DNA of 52,549 nt from Chara braunii. Its lineage: Eukaryota; Streptophyta; Charophyceae; Charales; Characeae. Of the stretch, positions 38,979 through 49,075 are shown in pieces. The translations under genes were made by a program, and so were the position numbers. The notes beneath the pieces were generated by a model, which did not search any database, was not told the DNA's origin, and was given only the letters and a program-made list of their open reading frames with translations. The stretch lies in NCBI GenBank assembly GCA_003427395.1, contig BFEA01000475.1, forward strand, positions 648,976 through 701,524. Direction: 5' to 3'. Positions within the stretch are counted from its first letter, which is position 1. Each line of letters opens with the position of its first letter.

Positions 38979-39060
38979 TCGATAGGATGAGCAAAAGCGG
39001 AATGTAGCTTCCGCTGAAACGTGGAAATATACACTGCCATTTTTGATTGTTCATTCTATG
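38979..39060. repeat. 82-bp hairpin repeat, copy 3
   Basis: The left arm TCGATAGGATGAGCAAA (38,979-38,995) is identical to copy 1. The right arm is GATTGTTCATTCTATG (39,045-39,060), less well paired. An inner stem AGCGGAA/TTCCGCT around TGTAGC is perfect in this copy. Confidence 0.85.
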
Positions 39061-39540
39061 CATCCGAGTAGCGTGCGGCGTGGCGTGTGTCGGTGACTTA
39101 GCCCTCTCTCTCTCCCTCACTCTCTCTCCTCCTCTTCCATTCTCTCCCCTCTCTCTTAAGTAGTCCGCAGATACTGAGAAGTCACGTAGGGAGAGGGTGA
39201 AGAAGAGATGGCGGACGTAGAAGAGGAAGAAGAAGTACTCTCTCTCTCTCACACACATACTAATCGTATACACACACACGTGTATAGTAGTGAATGAATC
39301 TTTCCTCGTTATTGCGTTAGATTCATTCACTTTATTTTAGTTATTTCTTATTTATTTATTTATTTGTTTATTTACTTTCCCTCGTTTTGGTTGTTGACAA
39401 TGTCGGGGTGAGCCGCAAAATCGGAGACTCACCTGTTCTCACTTTCGTGCTCCGTCGTCGTCATCGTCGTCGTCAGCAGTTCGTCGTTTAGTTGTCATCA
39501 CCATCGTCATCGTCGTCGTCCGTAGGTGCACCGCACTCCC
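39061..39540. other. No gene seen; CT, CA, ATTT and CGT runs
   Basis: It contains (CT)n near 39,105 and 39,240, a TTTATTTATTTATTTG run near 39,345-39,375 and CGTCGTCATCGTCG near 39,460-39,520. Nothing coding. Confidence 0.6.
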
Positions 39541-39547
39541 GGCGGCA

Positions 39548-39715
39548 AACCGCCTAGATCACTGCAATCCAGACACTTCACCGGACCATTCAACCGGTAG
39601 GAGCAACGACGGTGGGTACAGAGGGTAGGGACGTAGTCAGCGCGATCCTGATGACTCGCGCTTACTAGGCATCCCTCATTCAAGATCGATAAATACAACA
39701 ATATTCCCCGTCGCA
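39548..39715 (+). repeat. ~170-bp direct repeat, copy 2
   Basis: Second copy of the repeat at 37,856-38,030, with the same order of words (TTCACCGGACCATTC, CGGTAGGAGC, GTAGGGACGTAGTCAGCGCG, TGATGACTCGCGCTTA). Confidence 0.85.
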
Positions 39716-40235
39716 GTGGACTCCTCCACTCCTCCCGCTTCTTCTTCCTCTTTCTTCTTCTTCTTCTTCTTCTTCTTTTCTTCTCCTTCTCTCCTTGTTC
39801 TTCCTTTCTACTTCTTCTCTCTCTTCTACTTCTTATTCTTCCTCTTTTTTTGCGCGCGGCCATCCCTTCTGCTCCCCGCGCGCTACCAATGCGCGACCTC
39901 TCTGCTCCTCCCCGTATACCATCCCCTTTGTCCTCCGCACGCTCGCCAGTACCGCGTCCTGTTCGCATGCAGGACAGAGCCCTGTCGATCTCGCCCGAGG
40001 GTCTGCGATCGCGCCAGGATGTCGACAACTTCTCGGTATGTCAAAGACTTCCCGGGAATGAATTTGTCCCGGAACTTGGGGAAGATACGATAAGTTTAGT
40101 AGAGAGGCTCGCACTCGTTAAAGAAAATAAGAGAAAAATAACTTAATCAAGAAATAAGAGAAAATACGAAATATGAAAATAAAAGAAAAGAAAAAAAAAA
40201 AATCTAGAATCTAACCACTAACTATCTCAAACTGC
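39716..40235. other. No gene seen; pyrimidine tract then AT-rich
   Basis: A TTC-rich tract, a GC-mixed stretch with frames on both strands but no family signature, then AAATAAGAGAAAA-type purine-rich DNA to about 40,205. Confidence 0.5.
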
Positions 40236-40239
40236 CAAG

Positions 40240-40330
40240 TGTCTTGCCCCCGTGGGGCTAACTGTGATCTACTGACTCTACCTAACTCGGATCTCTAGGT
40301 CGCGGGTTCGAGCCCCAGCCAACTCAACCG
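40240..40330 (+). repeat. tRNA-like SINE-head candidate
   Basis: GTGGGGCTAACTGTGATC (A-box-like) is followed about 45 bp later by GGTCGCGGGTTCGAGCCCC, a perfect B-box GGTTCGAGCC, and then an A9 run at 40,333-40,341. No full cloverleaf folds, so this is a tRNA-derived repeat or chance, not a tRNA gene. Confidence 0.35.
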
Positions 40331-41476
40331 AGTAAAAAAAAACAGTAAAGCTCCTTGTAAAAAGGAGCTAGCTCTGGGTAAGGCAGATTCAATCCCCGAA
40401 TCCGTCACCTGATAGTCTGACCCTAAACCTACTGAGTTAGCTCCCACTTCGAAAAGTACAAGAGCAGCTCTAGTATCTATAGAGGTCTGGCTCGGCCCAA
40501 CTAGCGGCATGAGCCTATTTCGAAGTTTTGTGTGTGTGTATGCTTCGCCGGTCCACGTGCCTGTCCGAGTGCTTGCCGGCTTGAGTGTGTACTCAGCCCA
40601 TAAGGGCACTTGGTCGCTCAGAAGGCCCGAAGGCCCGGTACTTAGCAGTGGTTGCGGCATTGAGGGTCGCGGCGGGGTAAACACTCAAGTGTCGGGAAAA
40701 AGGTCTGCGGCACAATAACGTCCTCGCATACTAACGAAATTTTCTCACCGATCTGCCCCTGCCTCATAGGCCGAGGATTCATTTTGAGTGTCACGCTCAA
40801 GCGTGCCCACCCCTTTCTATTCCAGACCGGCTCTGTCATGGTAGCCGATGTCGTCACCGTGTCGAATGCAAAATCATGGCCAAATACCCTTGTAAGGGTA
40901 TTTGGTCCGACATCAGTGAGTTCGGGCGGACGACCTCCGAAAAACGCTCCCCTAACTCGCCGGTACCAGGGGTTTTCGATGGTGGGGGGACCAGTGGTTT
41001 AAGGGATGTCCCAAGGGACTCCGTATCGATTTTCGGGACCGTTGGTAGATAATTGGTGCCAGCCGTACTGTGTATGATTGGACGTTTTTTCCTTTTTCTT
41101 TTTAATGACTGGACGTTTTTATGGATGGCAGGCCTGCGCATTGCATCCAGCTAGGATCAACCCTTACACATGCGAGCCAACGGGACTCGCTCCACTACTT
41201 TCCAATGTGCAACATGAGACTGAATTCTTCGCCCGAACACCGAAAGATACATTGCGGGGGCGCCGGTTCACGGCGATAACAGCGCTCGGTCCCGCCGCCG
41301 CCGGTTCGCATACCGGCCCAACCGCCCTCGCCCAGCCACTGCCGTTGACGCGAGGGTTTACACGCCCTCACCCAACCATCGCCGTTGACGCGAGGGTTTA
41401 CACGAAGCACGAAGGTCTAGCTATGTCTGCCTAACTGGCTTCGGTAGGTTAGCCCAAACTTGCCTCTGTTCCATAA
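40331..41476. other. No gene seen; possible LINE-3 leader at the right end
   Basis: Includes a short hairpin AAGCTCCTTG-TAAAA-AGGAGCT (40,347) and a palindrome AATACCCTTG-TAAGGGTATT (40,884-40,903). A 40-bp tandem repeat at 41,341-41,400 has core GCCGTTGACGCGAGGGTTTA. The part nearest 41,476 may be the 5' leader of LINE-3, but its start cannot be fixed. Confidence 0.45.
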
Positions 41477-42209
41477 TTGGTACACTCCGACCAAATCCAG
41501 GTAAACATCATCTCGTCTGAGAGTTCTTTTCATACGTCTTCTGGATCCAGTGCAGCTGCCCGGTTAGGGCATAACTTACATTCTTTAGTCACGGATATTG
41601 ACGGAGGGAACAACAACATGGACGAAGTCTCTCCAAAGACTCACGGAGGGGATGTCGGCATGGTTGGAGCTGATGGAGCAGCAGCATCTCCGCAGCCGCA
41701 TAACGAAGAAGATAGAGCAGCAAATCCCCTGAACCGATCCCCCCCCCCAGCTGAGACAAATTACTAGGCTGAGGAGGAAAAGGTCAGGGACATACTGGCT
41801 AAGTGTTTTGACATTGGAGTCCTCCCGGCGGGGTGGGATATTGGGGAGCTGAGCGAGGATGGTAGCAAGGCTCACTTCACTTTGAACCCCTTGCTGGACG
41901 AGATCAAAGTGAGATATTGGGGAGCTGAGCGAGGATGGTAGCAAGGCTCACTTCACTTTGAACCCCTTGCTGGACGAGATCAAAGTGAAGTGGCTGAAGA
42001 AACGTATACTCATGATCATCTTCCAGGAAGGTTCTAAGAACCTACCGAAGAAGATCAAGGAGGAGGTCATCCGGGCGTTCGAAGACATTTAGATGGGCAA
42101 AGAGCGTTTCGATCCGGCGAATACGCGAGGTCCGCTGCGAGGACGAGTGCGCATTGAATCCAGCAACGTACTTTCCTATATAGCGAAGGATGCTAGGGTA
42201 ACGGAATGA
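41477..42209 (+). pseudogene. LINE-3 ORF1 N-terminal region, broken
   Basis: ATG at 41,477 opens a 96-codon frame (MVHSDQIQVNIISSES...), Ser/Asn/Asp-rich with a C9 run near 41,742, stopping at TAG 41,765. Past the stop the frame reads EEEKVRDILAKCFDIGVLPA, then GSKAHFTLNPLLDEIK. A 76-bp tandem duplication shifts the frame, after which VKWLKKRILMIIFQEG and VIRAFEDI follow. These match LINE-2 and LINE-4 ORF1 ([27 protein letters not shown]). Confidence 0.75.
41837..41988. repeat. 76-bp tandem duplication in LINE-3 ORF1
   Basis: 41,837-41,912 and 41,913-41,988 are essentially identical, from GATATTGGGGAGC to GATCAAAGTGA. Because 76 is not a multiple of 3, the duplication breaks the ORF1 frame. 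Confidence 0.95.
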
Positions 42210-43448
42210 ATGCTTCAAGAAGAAGAAACGAGGGTGGCGTTACGAGGTAGATGGCACAGTATTGCCTTCAAACCGTGGCTGGCAAAGAAAGAGATCCAAG
42301 ATGCTCAAAGGGATACGACACAGAACTATTTTTGGCTTAGAATTTTGGACGTTCCGATCGATGCCTATTGTTATCTGGAATCTGCAGTGGAACACTCGAT
42401 CGGCCAAGTCATGAAGGTTTATCCTCCGGAGAAGGACGTGAGAACCCCTCAGTTGATCAACGTGAGAATCGATATGGCTTTAGAAGCTCTACCAAGGTTG
42501 AAGGAAACGGTCTCTTTCACTACGTTCCAAGGGCAACTCATAGAACTCAAGGTGGCGAATGCTCAAACGCCATGGTGTAGCCGTTGTCGTCGATTTTACC
42601 ATTTGGTGGAGGACTGCCCAAGGCAACGGAGAAGAAGAGATCCGAGTCCCATTCCAAGTGTTTCGTCCTCAGCGAGCGAAGGTCAACAATCGAGCTCACA
42701 TGGCGCCCACAGTCAAGGAAGAGGAAACTCCGAGGCGCAACGTTCGACCGGAAGACATTTAAGATCACCTGAGAAGTCCTCCTCGTCCAAGGGCTCTGGA
42801 GCGAAGGGGAGACGATCTAAACAACCGGTGTATTCCGGTACGTTGCATCCTCTGGGGGGCGGTGACCCTACGACCAGCCAAGGTAGGACGGACAGAATGT
42901 CTGTGTGCAATAATCCTTTCTTCTTGCCAGGCACCAGAACTCCTCACAATAGCAACGGAGGCGTCGTGCCAACCTCCTCCAGTAAGTTTGGTCATCACAA
43001 ATCCGCCTCCGGTGACAAGGATTCGAGGAGAGGTCTGACCTCACCTGCGAGGGACGCTCGGAACGGTGGAAGAGCAGAGAGTCCACTCAATTCGCCGGGT
43101 CCTGCAAGGCAGACACCTAACCACGCTCCTTCGAGCTCCAACCAAGGTCAAAGGCAGGAAATGACACCGACGAAACAAAGGAGACGACTCAGCGAGGATA
43201 TGAGATCCTTCCGTATTAAAGAAGAACTCGATAGAGAGTCGTCCGCTTTGTCAACTCCCAGACAAAGTAACGGGTTGCAAGGGGCGCTAGGATCTTCGAA
43301 GAGAAACAGAAGACAAGCCATTTCCTCCAAGGGTGGGGAACGAGACTGGGATAAACACCTCCTTCCTCTGCTTTTTGTAGCCACGGTAGAGGGCACGTTC
43401 GTGTTAGCATGGGCAACTCAACAAGGAGAGACCGTCCTTCCATCTTAG
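42210..43448 (+). pseudogene. LINE-3 ORF1 middle: globular domain, zinc knuckle, Ser-rich linker
   Basis: The 412-codon frame starts inside the ORF1 N-domain. FKPWLAKKEIQDAQR and YFWLRILDVPIDAYCYLESA match LINE-4 FKPWMTRRELEERRR and FWVMALRVPLRAMF. It continues to CSRCRRFYHLVEDCP (residues ~129-143), a C-x2-C-x4-H-x4-C zinc knuckle of the kind that binds nucleic acid in plant L1 ORF1 proteins. After it comes a Ser/Gly/Gln/Arg-rich, basic disordered region (~145-375). It ends at TAG 43,446, after which the same frame reopens at 43,467. The role in a live element would be RNA binding in the ribonucleoprotein. Confidence 0.82.
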
Positions 43449-43466
43449 TCAATTTCCTCTCCTCCA

Positions 43467-43919
43467 ATGCCTCTGGACATCCTTAATATTGCTCATAGGT
43501 TGTATGAAAGTGATGTCGCTGTCAGGAATATTCCTGATATCCCTACCCCCCGCTTTTTCGTGGAGCCCCCTGGAATCAGGGCCAAACTCTTCACCCCTCT
43601 ACTTGATGATAGAATCTCACAGGAAGCCCTAGTTCGCCTTGTAAATCACGGCTTACGCCTGATCCCCAGCGAGTGGTTCATCCATTTGAACCACCCTCAA
43701 CTGGAGAAGATCACCCTGTTAGGGGAATGTGACGCCTCATGCTTGGGAACACTCTTCCAGAAGATCCCTAAAGCAAGGTCCCTGCATACGGAGCTGTTCA
43801 AAAACTATCTCACGCAGAAATGGGACACAGGCGCCCGATCGGGTATCCCTGCAGGCTCCAGCATCCCGTCACTCTGCATCCAATCCAGACCAGTCTCGGA
43901 ATCCCATGCTGCAGTTTAA
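43467..43919 (+). pseudogene. LINE-3 ORF1 C-terminal domain
   Basis: It is in frame with the preceding segment, separated only by TAG 43,446-43,448, so ORF1 once ran through. It is a 150-residue globular block (LDILNIAHRLYESDVAVRNI, DDRISQEALVRLVNHG, IHLNHPQLEKITLLGEC) of unknown function, conserved in LINE-1 and LINE-2 at the same place. Its TAA (43,917-43,919) overlaps the ORF2 start at 43,906. Confidence 0.75.
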
Positions 43920-44980
43920 ATTGGCAACATGGAATGTCCGGGGGTTAGGCGATACAGGGGGAAGAAATAAGAGATCTAGGATCAAGTCTTGGATTCATTC
44001 AAATCGGAGATGGATTACGAAAAAATCATATCGCTCGAGGCTTGGTGGGATGGCCCGCAAGTGTGGGCGCCGGCGGTAGAGTCTCGGGGGGGAGTCGCGA
44101 TATTACTCCATCGAAACTTAGGTGTCGAGATCTTAGACCACGACTTCGATCATCAGGGACGTTGGGCGTGGATTAAGTTGCGTTCCGCAGGTAGGGATTG
44201 AGCGATAGCTTCTATTTATGCACAGAGAGGAAGAAATTTCTTGAATCGCTGATGGATGTCCTCCCAGATGTCGATGACATTATTACCTCGGGAGATTGGA
44301 ATGTTGCACTGGATGATGCTAACCCATTGTTCCACACGGGCAGAGCTGGCAAGGACTTAGACACATTGTTGGACTTAGTGGCACAGTTGGATTTATCCGA
44401 CCCATATAAAATGGCCAACCCGACGGACCCAAGTTTCACATGGTACTCCTCACAGCTTCGAGCAGGACGTAGAGTAAACCCATGAAGGATTGATTTTTTT
44501 CTGACGAGTCAGTCCATTTGGAATAACACGGTTGAAGTGTCTAACCAACCCCACCCGGACTCTGACCACAACCCAGTAGTGATGCAATTCCTGTGGGGCG
44601 AAAGCCCATCACGCGGAAATGGCATCTTTAGGTTGAATGTTGAAACAATCAGAGATCCAGGAGTATGCACATGGGTAAAGCACCAGCTTGATGCCTGGGG
44701 TGCCAAGAAGCATATGTTCTTGTCCACAATAAAATGGTGGGATGCCTGCATCCATTTTATATCTAGCATGCTTAGTGTATTTTCTAAGATTTTAGCGCTA
44801 CACGATAACAAGGAGGAAGCTAGAGCTAGGAAGAACGTAGAAGAAGCAGAGCAAAAGCTGGTTAGCCTGCCACTGCAATCGGTTGACAGTCACCGGTGGG
44901 GAGTGGTAAGGGCGGAAAGGATGACGATTTGGGATGAAATTCAAGAAAGAAAATCCACGAGGTGAAGGGAGATACTTACA
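43906..44980 (+). pseudogene. LINE-3 ORF2: endonuclease domain and linker
   Basis: ATG at 43,906 gives MLQFKLATWNVRGLGDTGG. Frame changes near 44,010 and 44,200 follow: WWDGPQVWAPAVESRGGVAI, LLHRNLGVEILDHDF, GRWAWIKLRS, then YLCTERKKFLESLMDVLPDV, DIITSGDWNVALDD, SFTWYSSQLRAG, TGA at 44,483, then RIDFFLTSQS and HPDSDHNPVVMQF. The active-site landmarks TWN, GDWN and SDHNPV are all present, as in apurinic-type L1 endonucleases. A helical linker (AGAKKH, WWDACIHFISSMLSVFSK) leads towards the RT. Confidence 0.85.
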
Positions 44981-45224
44981 ACAAAAGGGATTGCGACAGG
45001 TGACCGAATAACCAAACAGACGTTCCAGAGGCCCTTCCCCCGATTCTCACACAAGGAGATGAAGTCATTCCAACACCCGTTCGACGATAAGGCATAAGAA
45101 GCTTCGACCTCGCAAGAGATATACAACTATGCAGAGATGTACTTCTGTGATATTTTAACCTCCAAAACGGAACTCAAGCGAACTGAGATCTGGACAGCAG
45201 GAGCAGACGGACCTCTGGAACGCA

Positions 45225-46115
45225 GTGAACGTTCATCTATTCCAAGGGGCTCGGTTGGACCTGGACCACCCTCTGACGGAGCCCGAGCTGAGGTGTGCAG
45301 TAAAAGCTATGTTAAAGGGTAAAGCTCCTGGCTCAAATGGAATACCAGTGGAATTTTTCGAGTCCTTCTGGTCTGAACTGTTACCGACGCTGTTGGAAAT
45401 GTATAATAATGTACTATCTAGGGGAAATCTCTCTCCAAGTATGTGCTATGGAGTGGTCACGTTGCTGTATAAGAAAGGGACGAGGGACGAAATCGGAAAT
45501 TGGCAGCCTATTTCCAGATGGAATGTATCGTACAAAGTATGGGCCAAGACTCTAGCAAGGAGGCTAGCGAGGTACTTGCCGGAGCTAGTAAACCAGGATC
45601 AGGCCGCGTTTGTGCAAGGTCGATCCATCTTCGAGAATATTATTACGGCTATCGAATCCCTGAGGATTGTTGAGAAGGAAGACAGACCTCTCTCCATCCT
45701 TTTGTTAGATTTGGAGAAGGCTTATGATAGGGTAAACTGGAGCTTCGTGCTAACAACATTGCGTAGAATGGGTTTCGGAGACAACTTCTGCACATCGGTA
45801 GTCATCCTCTACACACACTCCACTGCGTCTGTCATGGTCAACGGACTTTTGTCGGACCCCTTCCCTCTCTCTCGTTCTCTGCGCCAAGGGTGCTCCTTGG
45901 CTCCCCTCCTGTTCATTATCCAGTTGGAGGTCATTATGTTTAACATCCGAAGACGTCTGGAAATCATCAGTTTGACTCTCAGACACTCCGCCTGCAAAGC
46001 CAAGGCACTTGCAGATGACCTGTTCGCTGTGTGCGAGAACTCAACTACAGGTCTGACAGCCTTGAAAACTCTGTTGGACGAATACTCCTTGTTTTCAGAA
46101 GCAGTTGTCAACTAG
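45225..46115 (+). pseudogene. LINE-3 ORF2: reverse transcriptase palm and fingers
   Basis: A 296-codon frame with the non-LTR RT blocks in order: KGKAPGSNGIPVEFFESFW, VVTLLYKKGTRDEIGNWQPI, YKVWAKTLARRLARYLPELV, QAAFVQGRSIFENIITAIES, LLLDLEKAYDRVNWSFVL (first catalytic Asp), LSRSLRQGCSLAPLLFIIQL and KALADDLFAV. The last is the A-D-D catalytic pair of block C (F/Y-A-D-D in most elements, here Leu before ADD). It stops at TAG 46,113 and continues in the same frame. In a live element it would copy the RNA at a nicked target. Confidence 0.93.
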
Positions 46116-46145
46116 CGCAAGTCCGTCTATTTCCTACCACAAGAA

Positions 46146-47564
46146 ATGACCCTTCAAGCGGACTGGGGGAATGCGACGTATTATAAGGGGGAGGCAAAGA
46201 GATTTTTGGGGGTTCGAATCGCAATGGAGAAGTGCGAGGAGGCTCAGGAGGAGGTGCTGCAAAATCGGCTGGTCTCAAGGATCAAGTCTTGGGGCACAAC
46301 ACCCCACCTTTCGATCTTTGGCAGAGCCATGGTAGTTAACGCATCCCTCCTCACGCTTCCGAGCTATGTAGGTACCGTCCGTCGGCTGAGCTCATCCTTT
46401 TGGGCATTAACCTCGAGAATCTCGGTGAGGTTTATTTGGAAACCTGGAGACGATGTGAATGAAGAATTTGTGTCAAAGGCGGCATGGGCCCTGATTGCAC
46501 AACCCAGGGAAGAAGGAGGACTAGGTATCATCGATCCGCACCGAAGAAACTGCTTGCTGCTGGCTAATTGGATCGTGGAAGCGTCCGAGTGCGAATGCAC
46601 GGAACACTGAGTGCAAATGGGTGAATACATTCTAGCCTCTGAATGGGACCTTGCAAGGAAGGAAGATGTCTGGCTCTGCCTCCAGTTGGACTCCTTTCTC
46701 AATAAAATGATAAAGTCTAACTTTTGGGCGGGAGTGATCAGCGCATGGAAAAAGGTGAAGCCTACGGAATGGGCTGAGCCAATCACCGATGTGGAAGTCC
46801 TCAATCAACCTCTGTTCGATAATCCGCGTATCAGGGACTTACAGGATAAACCGTTCAAAGCAAATAGAGAACCAGGTGCGTTTGGAGAAACGTGGATATG
46901 CAGAGGAGTCCTCCGAGTCAGGGACATCTGGAACGCAATAACAGGAGGCTGGCGCTCGACAGAGGAAATTAAACAGACACTGGGTCAACTGCAGGACATC
47001 GAAGGAAAGCTCAGAAGCCTCATCTCTGCAATTCCTCGGTCATGGAAAGAGCACCTAGCTCCGGAGGCGGTGGACCCTCCGGGTACGTGGTATGTCACCA
47101 GAGAGATCCCTGACCCACCGGTGTATTGGAAGTTGATCTCTTACTCCCTCTCTGGGACCAGAGAATTCCAGAGATGGGACAAGGTATCAGGGTCAAAGTA
47201 TCTGTTGTGCAATGAACCCATGGACAGCAGCTCCGACTCGGATGACTCAGAAGACGAGGTATCTCAGACCACACACCAAAATTTGGGTTATTACAAGCCG
47301 CCGCTGGGTATTCCTTTGCATCAGATTAAGGTTATTGAGAGTTGGGAGGGCAAAGATAAGCACAGAGTGTTATCCTACAATGATATACCAGTGGCGGAAC
47401 AGAAACTGGACACACAGGCGTGGGATTGGAGAGACCTCGGCATAGAAGGGTCCATGTTACCTTTGACCTTAATAAAGACCTCTTTTGAATTGTTGCTTCC
47501 ACAAAGACGCCCTGCCACGGTGGCCGCAGAACGGTGGGACACACAGATCCCAGGATCGAGCTAA
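46146..47564 (+). pseudogene. LINE-3 ORF2: RT thumb/C-terminal region
   Basis: Two frames (46,146-46,610 and 46,611-47,564) sit in the same phase as the RT, separated only by TGA 46,608. The first includes KRFLGVRIAMEKCEEAQEEV, RLVSRIKSWGTTPHLSIFGR, AMVVNASLLTLPSYVGT and AWALIAQPREEGGLGIIDP, the standard post-RT L1 segment. The second is less conserved and includes WKKVKPTEWAEPITD and an acidic Ser/Asp patch (SSSDSDDSEDEVSQ, ~47,227-47,268). It ends at TAA 47,562, again with in-frame continuation. Confidence 0.88.
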
Positions 47565-47567
47565 AAA

Positions 47568-48185
47568 ATGTTATTAAATGGGAGTAGACTGTGGGCGCAG
47601 TTGATACATCTACCGTCCCAACGGCACGCCGCACTGTTGTGGCTCGTGTCCCTGCTGATCACCCCATCCGCAGTCTGGTTAGTAGGCAAAGGAATGGACA
47701 TTCACCTGGGATGCAGAAGATGTACCTGGCCCTTTGAATCGACAGCCCACATATGGTGGGACTGCCCTGCATCGAAGCGCATTTGGGCCTGGTGGGCGGT
47801 TCATTGGAAAGATTTTGCGGTCTGGGATTAAGAATGAGACAGAGATTGGGTCTTGCAAGGCCTACTCCAATCTCCGGTGGTTCCCACAGAGGGATGTGGT
47901 TATGTAGTGCAGGCGTGTAGAGCAATATTGTGCTCTGTTATCTGGGATAACAGGTACAAAGCCTGTTTCCAGGGGCATGATACTTCGGACACGGTAACCA
48001 AGTTGCAGATAAGATCTAGACTCAGGCAGTATATCAAGGCAGATTGACACAGGAGGAATGAGCAGAGACTGATCTTGGGGAAAGGCCACATATGGTTTGA
48101 AAGGACTTGGGCGTGCAGTGGTGCCTCCAATTGGATTGTAAGAGTGAACAGTATTGGGGAACTGGAATTCTGTTCTTGGTTGAAG
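47568..48185 (+). pseudogene. LINE-3 ORF2: zinc-finger tail (zf-RVT-like) and C-terminus
   Basis: In the RT frame: LHLPSQRHAALLWLVSL, LGCRRCTWPFESTAHIWWDC (C-x2-C ... H ... C, the zf-RVT pattern at the end of plant L1 ORF2) and ASKRIWAWWAVHW. TAA at 47,829 and TGA at 48,045 interrupt it, but the frame continues (CRAILCSVIWDNRYKACFQG, RLILGKGHIWFERTWA, SIGELEFCSWLK) to the TAG near 48,185, which is probably the original stop. Confidence 0.85.
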
Positions 48186-48653
48186 TAGAGATTTTTTTTC
48201 TCTTCTTTGGAAGTTTGTAGTACGGAGTTTTAGCCTTTGAGTGGTGGGTTAGATGTAGGTACCAGGACACTCGGTTTCCCAATTAGCCGCTGGAGGCTGG
48301 CAGGTTGTCAGGTTGGGCAGCTTTTGCCTACCTGGGGAGAATGGTTGGAGTGTCACAAGGGGGCAGTGGCCCAGCAGGTCGCCTTAGACCTGCAACATAA
48401 TGGGATCATTTGGAGTAAATTTAAGGTAGATTGGAGCAGAAGAGCAGAGAGCTCGATAGACCTTTACATGTTTGTAGCTCAGGTTGGTGATACATTCATA
48501 ACTGTGAGCCGGAAACCTCTGTAGTTGAACCGAAGTTGGATATTGTCCAGTGACTCGTTAACGACCGGGTTGTTTGTTGAGGATTCCCGACCTCAGAGTT
48601 TTTTAACTTTGAATAAAGGACTCCCTACTTTTCCCCGGGAAAAAAAAAAAAAA
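48186..48653 (+). other. LINE-3 3' untranslated region, polyadenylation signal and poly(A)
   Basis: A T-rich start is followed by GT-rich sequence, then AATAAA at 48,612-48,617 and A14 at 48,640-48,653. The signal sits 22 bp before the A-tract, as expected for a retroposed polyadenylated transcript. A 95-codon frame here (48,237-48,524) has no family features. Confidence 0.8.
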
Positions 48654-48895
48654 TTGCCATAATTTTTGTCTTTTGTGCATGTGAAGACTAGTGGAGCGAC
48701 GCCCAATAGACTGCCCAACGTGAAGATGGTGGATATAGGTGGCTGAGAAATTCAGTCGGGCACATCATAATTGAGTTCAGTGGGAGCTGGCCGCGAGCCT
48801 TCCGGTAGCGCTAGCGTTGCGCTAATCGTTGCGTTATTCCGCGTTGCGGGTGGGGCAGGTTAGTGCAAGCGCCAGCTCCACCCGAAGCCTCTAGG
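48654..48895. other. No gene seen between LINE-3 and the next repeat
   Basis: Short unique-looking sequence. GCGCTAGCGTTGCGCTAATCG near 48,805 and GTTGCGGG are small palindromic words without an assigned role. Confidence 0.4.
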
Positions 48896-49075
48896 CCCGA
48901 GGGGCGCAGCGGTTGATGAGTAAGCGTTCTAAGGCAGGCGCCTTCGACTGTAGCGACCGAACCAATTTACCGAGGCAATACCACCCTGATAGTCGTCGGG
49001 GGAAGTTCCATCGCCATCCCGCTCGGTAATTTCCAAGCAACCCCCCATCCTTTGGTTGGGGAAAAGTTAATCGTA
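48896..49075 (+). repeat. Leader-like or SINE-like repeat, copy B
   Basis: It has GGGGCGCAGCGGTTGATGAG, GGCGCCTTCGACTGTAGCG and GCTCGGTAATTTCCAAGCAACC. The last block and the start match copy A at 7,029-7,265. It is about 850 bp upstream of LINE-4 ORF1. Confidence 0.45.

Larger units (their letters stand above)
41477..48653 (+). mobile_element. LINE-3: most complete L1-like retrotransposon, with poly(A) tail
   Basis: The order is ORF1 (41,477-43,919), endonuclease (43,906 to about 44,610), linker (to about 45,225), reverse transcriptase (45,225 to about 46,115), C-terminal RT region (46,146-47,564), zinc-finger block (47,568-47,831), C-terminal tail (to about 48,185), 3' untranslated region, AATAAA at 48,612-48,617 and A14 at 48,640-48,653. 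It serves as the reference for the other three copies. Several stops and frameshifts make it non-autonomous as it stands. No clear target-site duplication was found because the 5' end is uncertain. Confidence 0.92.

Noticed and set aside
40240-40330. Functional tRNA gene
   Set aside because: A perfect B-box word is present but no cloverleaf folds; at most a tRNA-derived repeat.
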